From Rapana venosa (taxonomy: Eukaryota > Mollusca > Gastropoda > Neogastropoda > Muricidae), in the NCBI GenBank assembly GCA_028751875.1, contig CM054138.1, positions 37,007,195 to 37,071,194 of the forward strand: a DNA stretch of 64,000 bases, given 5' to 3'. Every line of letters starts with the position of its first letter. The stretch's first letter is position 1. The notes under the pieces were generated by a model. The model worked only from the letters and a program-made list of their open reading frames with translations, did no database searches and was not told where the DNA came from. A program made the translations under genes and the position numbers. Below are positions 57,487 to 64,000 of this stretch, one piece after another.

Positions 57487-57805
57487 GGGACGGGATAGCC
57501 TAGTGGTTTGAACATTGCGCTCGCAATCTGACGACCCAGGTTCGAATTTCATTCAAGGGGATGTTTTCCCCTGGAGTTAACATCAGTGCAGACTCCACTC
57601 TCCCCAAAAGTCCTTCAGATGAGACTATAAGCTGAGCCCTGTGTGCAAATGCACGCAGAACATCTTGCGCACACGTTAAATCCTGTTCCGCTTTTCGAAA
57701 GAGTAGTCCATTGTGTGCCGGTGGTAACAGATGACAAAATTTACAAAACTGCATACACACGAGGACTGGATGCAAAAAAAGCATATGACTGCTTATTCCA
57801 TTATC
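57487..57805 (+). mobile_element. SINE S2 copy, tail split by an L2-like LINE
   Basis: Head GACGGGATAGCCTAGTGG, box B GGTTCGAATTTC (one base off consensus), central domain GATGAGACTATAAGCTGAG, distal part CGAAAGAGTAGTCC. It stops at ATTATCCTT. The missing tail GATATAAAAGAATAAATAAA is found at about 59496-59520, beyond the inserted LINE. Confidence 0.75.
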
Positions 57806-59495
57806 CTTAATAATAATAATACATGAAATTTATATAGCGCCATATCTTGAAAAAACACCCAAATCATAGCAGCTTTCGTTCATCCCACTCATTCACATAC
57901 AGCCAGTTACAATCAATAGTTTTTACAAATTCAAATGTATACATTCACACGCACACACATAAAGGTTATACAATTCGGCAGTGTGGTGGGGGTTTGTCTG
58001 TTGAGGGCAGGGACACAAATGAGGTGGAACAAGAGAGGAGAATCTTAGGTTTGAAATAAGTGAGTCTTGAGGCCGGATTTAAAAGCTTCATAAGAAGGCT
58101 TTTGGCGGAGGGAGAGAGGGAGGTCATTCCAGATCGATGGACCAGAAACAGAGAAAGAGCGACGGCCAACGGTGGACTGGTTGAATCTAGGTGTTCTTAA
58201 GCACAAGGTATCTGCAGCAGAGCGTAGGGAACGAGAAGGAGTGTACAGATGAAGACATTCACAGAGGTAGGAAGGTGCTGTTTTGTGGAGGCATTTGTAA
58301 CAGAGGGTACTGATCTTATAGTTTACTCTCTGTGGCACAGGCAGCCAGTGGAGAGATAGCAAGAGAGGAGTAATGTGCTCAGATTTTTTCTTTCTGAGGA
58401 CTAGTCGAGCTGCAGAGTTTTGTATACGTTGAAGGGAGTGGATAGATGAAGCTGGGAGACCGGCCAGAAGAGAATTGCAATAGTCCAGTCGTGAGAGAAT
58501 GAGGGATGTGACTAGTTTGGATGTTGCATCAGTGGACAGGTACTTTCGAACTGCACTGATGCGCCGTAATTGATAGTAGCACGACTGACAAGTTTGGGTG
58601 ATGAACTTTTGCATGGAGAGTGTGTTGTCGATAATGACCCCTAGATATTTCACAGCAGTGGCTAGAGGGACAGACGTATTGCCGAATTCTATTGAAGCTG
58701 TTGTGATGGAAGAGAGTTTGTGTTTGGTCCCTACAAGCATGGCTTCGGTTTTATCTGCATTTAACTGTAGCTTGTTCTGTATCATCCAATTTTGGATATC
58801 TTGAAGGCAGTAGGACATATCAATCAAGAGAGAAGGCAGATTTTCAGGAGTATCACTGCTAAGAATCTGAGAGTCATCTGCATAAAAGTGATGGGTGATC
58901 TGATGACGATTTATTATATGTGAAAGAGGAGCAGTGTAGAGAGTGAAAAGAACAGGGCCTAGAACTGATCCCTGTGGGACTCCACATTCCAGTTTGGTAG
59001 GTGTTGATTGAATCTTGTTTACTGCAACTGTGTGGAATCGGCCTGTAAGGTATGAACTAAACCAGGTGAGGGCTGTGCCTTTAATACCGAACGCATTTTG
59101 GAGACGGGAGAGAAGAATTGAGTGGTCTATAGTGTCGAAGGCTGCAGATAGGTCGAGAAGAGTGAGAAGGGAGATTTTTCCTGAGTCAGCCGCGTGTAGA
59201 AGCGTGTTTAGGGTGTGGACAAGGGTGGTTTCGGTGCTGTGGTTGACGCGATAGGCAGACTGAAAAGGGGGAAGGAGACTATTTGAGTGAAGATGGTTGT
59301 TGAGTTGTTTCAGAACAACTTTTTCAAGGACTTTAGAGATGAACGGTAGGTTGGATACAGGTCTATAATTCTTCAAAGTGTTAGTATCGAGGTCGTGCTT
59401 TTTTAGTAGAGGTGTAACTATTGCAGTTTTGAGAGCAGTTGGAACAATTCCTGAAAGAAGTGATGAGTTAACCATTTTTGTGATGGTGGGTATAA
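57806..59495 (-). mobile_element. L2/CR1-like LINE, 5'-truncated, intact RT frame
   Basis: A minus-strand frame is open from the truncation point to 58045. It contains NYRPVSNLPFISKVLEKVVL, SAYRVNHSTETTLVH, LLTLLDLSAAFDTIDHSILL (motif A), CGVPQGSVLGPVLFTLYTAP (motif B), THHFYADDSQILSS (YADD, plus-strand 58873-58884), KLQLNADKTEAMLVGTK, LDYCNSLLAGLPASSI and LHWLPVPQRVNYKI, ending in SGLKTHLFQT. A 3' UTR of about 240 bp ends GGCGCTATATAAATTTCATG plus ATT repeats. The endonuclease is absent. It is inserted in the tail of a SINE. The intact frame suggests a recent insertion. Confidence 0.85.
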
Positions 59496-59662
59496 GCTTG
59501 ATATAAAAGAATAAATAAATAAACATACAAATGGTAAAAAGATTGCCCTTTAGTCATGAAGGATGTGTTACTGGCAAATAAATACAACAGTAGGAAATTC
59601 ACAGGCATTCTCCTGTCTCTTACTTACTCTGTATTGGTCTTGAGGTCGGAAAGGCCAGTTAC

Positions 59663-59727
59663 CTGCCAGGTTGTCTTCATACCTGCTGCAGCTGCTGATG
59701 TTTCTGCCCTGACCTTCACTGCTGGCT
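59663..59727 (-). CDS. Host gene exon E2
   Basis: This is a predicted 65-nt exon: acceptor ACTGTTTTTGCAG before 59727, donor GTAACT after 59663. Two frames are open. The one that joins E3 in phase 0 reads PAVKVRAETSAAAAGMKTTW then Q, with two leading bases. It flows naturally into E3 (TTWQ-VEVIV). The alternative frame (ASSEGQGRNISSCSRYEDNL) would fit E1 in phase but not E3. I prefer the first. An internal GTATGA could also serve as a donor. Confidence 0.5.
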
Positions 59728-60124
59728 CTGCAAAAACAGTTCCATAGTTTCTGTTGTTGTTATTGTTGCACATTCCCCAGTTTAACACCTCTAGGGATCA
59801 CCCAGACTATGCACTGCTCACACCTAGAAATCCATAATACACACTGGGTGAAAAGGCTTTGTGTACATTTTCAAGTACCTTGCCATACTGTCAGCTATAC
59901 TCTGACTTCAGAGGATTTTTTCTCCTTTAAAGGGCAGGTTGTTATGGTAAGATCTTTTTATGAATGAAGACAGTTTCAAACTAAAATTTTACATCATGAC
60001 AACAATATGTTAATAATGTAGACCTAGGCACTTTGCTTACATTAATAACTGACACAGCTTTTGGCCTGGGCCATCATAGTTTCTTGTGCTGGTAACTTTC
60101 TTTTGCAAGTTGTATCTATTTATT

Positions 60125-60426
60125 GACCTCTTTGCAAAATCAGCATGCTCAAATTTATTTTTACAGCTATATCTATTTACATGCCTCTTTGCAAAATTAG
60201 CATGCTAAAAAAAATGGTCACAGCTGTACTTATTTACTGGCCTCTTTGCAAAACTAGCATACTAAAATTTCTTTTCACAGTTGTGTTCATTTACTCACCT
60301 CTTTGCAAAATTAGCAAACTCAAATTTCTTTTCACCAATGTATTCAGTGGCCTCTTTGCAAAACTGGCATACTCAAATTTCTTATCACCATTTTATTTAT
60401 TAACTGGCCTTGTTGCAAAACTAACA
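60125..60426. repeat. 58-bp minisatellite, about 5 copies
   Basis: Units begin CCTCTTTGCAAAAYTAGCAT and continue with an AAATTTCTTTTCACAG-like part. Copies differ by point changes and small indels. It lies in the short intron between E1 and E2. Confidence 0.8.
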
Positions 60427-60482
60427 GGGTTATGCAACATTTGTCAGTCATGTCATGGTTTCCTTTTATTTTATTTTTTAAA

Positions 60483-60528
60483 TTTCATACCACTTTAAGT
60501 CACGGCAGATTTCTCTGCATGAAATGAC
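60483..60528 (-). mobile_element. SINE S1 3' fragment
   Basis: ATACCACTTTAAGTCACGGC and AGATTTCTCTGC match the distal end of the S1 SINE at 5640-5685 in the same orientation. Only about 45 bp is present. Confidence 0.6.
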
Positions 60529-60782
60529 AGTAATGTATAAAGAAGGGAACAGGCCCCATGGAAGCAAAAAATGTTGGATGGTTGATGTTAAAACTGAGCA
60601 AAAATTAACTCCCACATTGACAGCAAAAGATGCATTTCCATTGATATTGTACATGTTCTGACAGCAGAGATAGGTAGCTTCAAGAAAAAAAAGTTGATTT
60701 AGAGATTTAACAAAAGACCCAGTATTTAGCAGAAGAGCAGGTGCATGACATAACAAGGTAACATTACAATATGACAACATAC

Positions 60783-60849
60783 CTGATTTTGATGTTGGCA
60801 CAACTGACATAGCCTGAACAAGTTCCTTTGCTTAGCTCACAAGGTATTT
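60783..60849 (-). CDS. Host gene exon E1
   Basis: This is a predicted 67-nt exon with acceptor TTCTTTATTTCAG before 60849 and strong donor GTATGT after 60783. Only one frame is open: IPCELSKGTCSGYVSCANIK then I. Three cysteines in 14 residues suggest a disulphide-bonded extracellular module. The exon enters in phase 1 and leaves in phase 2. That does not fit the preferred frame of E2, so a small exon may be missing between them. The 5' part of the gene would lie beyond the satellite to the right, outside the window. Confidence 0.5.
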
Positions 60850-61014
60850 CTGAAATAAAGAAAAAAAAGACAACAAATGCTAAGCTCAGTAAACCCGTAG
60901 TGAAAGGGGGGAAAAGACATGATTCAGAACAAAGTTCAATCATTAATTTTGTTTAGAATTCTAAAATATATATATATTTTTTTCCCCCTTCCTCTTTCCT
61001 TGTCACTGCTGTTG

Positions 61015-64000
61015 TTCTTTACATACTGACACATCATATGTGGCTGCTGTTCTTCTCATACTAATATATTAATATGTGACTGTTGTTCTTCATGTACTAA
61101 AACATCATATGTGACTGTTGTTTTTCATATAGTGATACATCACATATGGCTGTTGTTCTTCATATACTGATACATCACAAGTAGCTGTTGCTCTTCATAT
61201 AGTGATACGTCAAATGTGGCTGTTGTTCTTCATAGTGATACCTCAAATATGGCTATTGTTCTTCATAGTCATACATCACACATAGCTGTTGTTCTTCATA
61301 TAGTGGTACATGACACATGGCTGTTGTTCTTCATAGTGATACATCAGACATAGCTGTTGTTTTTCATATACTGATACATCACATATGGCTGTTGTTCTTC
61401 ACATAGTGATACATCACATGTGGCTGTTGTTCTTCACATAGTGATACATCACATGTGACTGTTGTTCTTCATATAGTGATACATCACACATAGCTGTTGT
61501 TCTTCATATAATGATACATCACACATAGCTGTTGTTCTTCAGATAGTGATACATCACATGTGGCTGTTGTTCTTCATATAGTGATACATCCCACATGGTT
61601 GCTGTTCTTCATATACTGATATGTCACATGTGGCTGTTGTTCTTCATATAGTGATACATCACATGTGACTGTTGTTCTTCATATACTGATACATCACACA
61701 TGGAATTCCACTTTACAGCTTAGTCTTTAGTGATCGACTATGACTCTCTGACTAGGAGGCTTGACTCGCACAGTCCTTATGTGCTGCAGCCCTGGGGGCT
61801 AGTTGGCCTTTGGAGAACATTTCCAACGCTGACGGTCATATGCCCACTTGGCTAAGAGAGTGGGGATGTGCTGTGGGCAAGGCATCTTCACTATAATCAA
61901 ATTTTTGCCCAATTTCCGAAACAGCAGCTGCCTCCTCTGCTGTTTTGGAGGTCATCGTCGGACACACGGACAAACATACACATAGCTGTTGTTCTTCAGA
62001 TAGTGATACATCACACATAGGTGTTGTTCTTCATATAGTGATACATCACACATGGCTGTTGTTTTTCATATAGTGATACATCACACATAGCTGTTGTTCT
62101 TCATATACTGATACATCACACATAGCTGTTGTTTTTCATATAGAGATACATCACACATTGCTGTTGTTCTTCATATAGTGGTACATCACACATAACTGTT
62201 GTTCTTCATATAGTGGTACATCACACATAACTGTTGTTCTTCATATAGTGATACATCACACATGGCTGTTGTTCTTTGTACAGTGATACATCACACATGG
62301 CTGTTGTTCTTCATATACTGATACATCACACATGGCTGTTGTTCTTCATATACTGATACATCACATGTGGCTGTTGTTCTTCATATACTGATACATCACA
62401 CATGGCTGTTGTTCTTCATATACTGATACATCACATGTGGCTGTTGTTCTTCATATAGTGATACATTGCACATAACTACTGTTTTGCATAGTGATACATC
62501 ACACATGGCTGTTGTTCTTCACATAGTGATATGTCACATGAGGCTGTTGTTCTTCATATAGTGATACATCACACACGGCTGTTGTTCTTCATATAGTGAT
62601 ACATCACACACATGGCTGTTGTTCTTCATATAGTGATACATCACACATGGCTGTTGTTCTTCATATAGTGATACATCACACTTCATATGTGACTGTTCTT
62701 CCTATACTGATACATCACACATTGCTGTTGCTCTTCATATAGTGATACGTCACACATAGCTGTTGTTCTTCATAGTGATACATCACATATGGCTATTGTT
62801 CTTCATAGTGATACATCACACATAGCTGTTGTTCTTCATATTGTGATACATCACACATCATGGCTGTTGTTCTTCATATAGTGATAATCACACATTGCTG
62901 TTGTTCTTCACATAGTGATATGTCACATGAGGCTGTTGTGCTTCATATGCATAGTGATACATCACACATGGCTGTTGTTCTTCATAAAGTGATACATCAC
63001 ACATTGCTGTTGTTCTTCAATAGTGGTACATCACACATAGCTGTTGTTCTTCATAGTGATACATCATACATGAATGTTGTTATTCATATAGTGATACGTC
63101 ATACATGGCTGTTGTTCTTCATATACTGATACATCACACATGGCTGTTGTTCTTCATATAGTGATACATCACACATGGCTGTTGTTCTTCATATAGTGAT
63201 ACATCACACATGGCTGTTGTTCTTCATATACTGATACATCACACAAGGCTGTTGTTCTTCATATACTGATACATCACATGTGGCTGTTGTTCTTCATACA
63301 GTGATACATCACACATGGCTGTTGTTCTTCATATACTGATACATCACACATGGCTGTTGTTCTTCATATACTGATACATCACATGTGGCTATTGTTCTTC
63401 ATATAGTGATACATCCCACATGGCTGTTGTTCTTCATATAGTGGTACACCTTAATATAGCGATACATCACACATGACTACTGTTCTGCATAGTGATACAT
63501 CACACATGGCTGTTGTTCTTCATACAGTGATACATCAGACATGTCTACTGTTCTTCAAAGTGATTCATCACACATGGCTGTTGTTCTTCATACAGTGATA
63601 CATCAGACATGTCTACTGTTCTTCAAAGTGATACATCACACATGGCTGTTGTTCTTCATAGTGATTCATCACACATGGCTGTTGTTCTTCATATAGTGAT
63701 ACATCACACATTGCTGTTGTTCTTCACATAGTGGTACATCACACATAGCTGTTGTTCTTCATATTTATACATCACACATGGCTGTTTATCTCCACCACAC
63801 ATGGCTGTTGTTCTTCATATAGTGATACATCACACATGGCTGTTGTTCTTCATATAGTGATACATCACACATGGCTGTTTTTCTTTTTATAGTGATACAT
63901 CATATGTGACTGTTCTTCATATACTGATATGTCACATGGCTGTTGTTCTTCATAGTGATACATCAGACATAGCTGTTGTTCTTCATAGTGATACATCACA
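61015..64000. repeat. 35-bp satellite array, runs off the window
   Basis: About 3 kb of tandem copies of a 35-bp unit, GGCTGTTGTTCTTCATATAG plus TGATACATCACACAT. Variants have CTGATACATC, TCACATGTGGC, and shortened units lacking ATATA. The GTGATACATCAC segment is a near-palindrome. The left edge (61015-61300) is more diverged than the centre. The array is interrupted once by the S3 element. The period is not a multiple of three, so it is not coding. Confidence 0.95.
61699..61985 (-). mobile_element. SINE-like element S3, copy 2, inside the satellite
   Basis: It matches 50963-51262 along its length (AGTCTTTAGTGATCGACTAT, CTGCTGTTTTGGAGGTCATC). It is bounded by satellite sequence. ACACAT is present at both junctions and could be a short target duplication. 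Confidence 0.75.

Noticed and set aside
60478..60810. Minus-strand frame with NGNASFAVNVGVNF, considered as the missing exon between E1 and E2
   Set aside because: An acceptor-like CTGTCAG is present, but I found no suitable donor and the attractive frame does not fit the phases. Left open as a weak candidate.
62860..63129. Frame with repeated AVVLH motifs
   Set aside because: It is read-through of the 35-bp satellite. The period is not a multiple of three, so the frame is not conserved between units.
61015..64000. Regular repeats considered as a CRISPR array
   Set aside because: There are no unique spacers. The whole 35-bp unit repeats with drift, and the window is eukaryotic.

Overview
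The window is eukaryotic and looks like gene-poor, repeat-rich invertebrate DNA, most likely from a gastropod mollusc. The evidence is GT-AG spliced exons, many families of non-LTR retrotransposons (LINEs), tRNA-derived SINEs of a type I associate with gastropod genomes, piggyBac-type TTAA elements and long simple-sequence tracts. There are no operons, no tRNA or rRNA genes and no CRISPR array. The species call is inference.

The backbone is one host gene on the minus strand. I can place nine candidate coding exons between 60,849 and the left edge (E1 60783-60849, E2 59663-59727, E3 56092-56192, E4 28008-28146, E5 27163-27234, E6 23976-24140, E7 4169-4316, E8 1622-1717, E9 1-68). From E2 to E9 every splice phase agrees (0, 2, 0, 0, 0, 1, 1). 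The exons add up to about 0.9 kb, spread over 60.8 kb. The encoded stretch looks like an extracellular beta-strand-rich protein with weak resemblance to PKD repeats; I do not recognise the gene. Both ends lie outside the window.

The introns hold nested mobile elements. From 4.9 to 14.8 kb an old LINE is split by a piggyBac-type element (5416-14606). That element was itself entered by a SINE (which carries a LINE), a full-length RTE-like LINE (which carries a small SINE), an RNase H-bearing LINE fragment and a LINE with a PHD-like finger. Further piggyBac-type copies lie at 15.7, 31.7 and 44.1 kb. Two more TTAA-flanked families lie at 17.9/23.3 kb and 24.9/26.6 kb. From 18.8 to 23.3 kb there is a pile of LINE pieces ending in an uninterrupted 514-codon reverse transcriptase frame. 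The 28 kb intron between E3 and E4 holds a 1.8 kb AAGGG-type polypurine tract, two piggyBac copies, a long L2-like LINE with an RTE fragment inside it, and several other LINEs and SINEs. The right end, upstream of E1, is a 35-bp tandem satellite of about 3 kb that runs off the window.

Most open frames are therefore transposon remnants or read-through of simple repeats. The points most worth following are the phase-consistent host gene, the datable nest of insertions, the use of TTAA by three unrelated-looking element families, the SINE/LINE shared 3' end, and the pyrimidine-rich tracts that precede two exon acceptors of the host gene.
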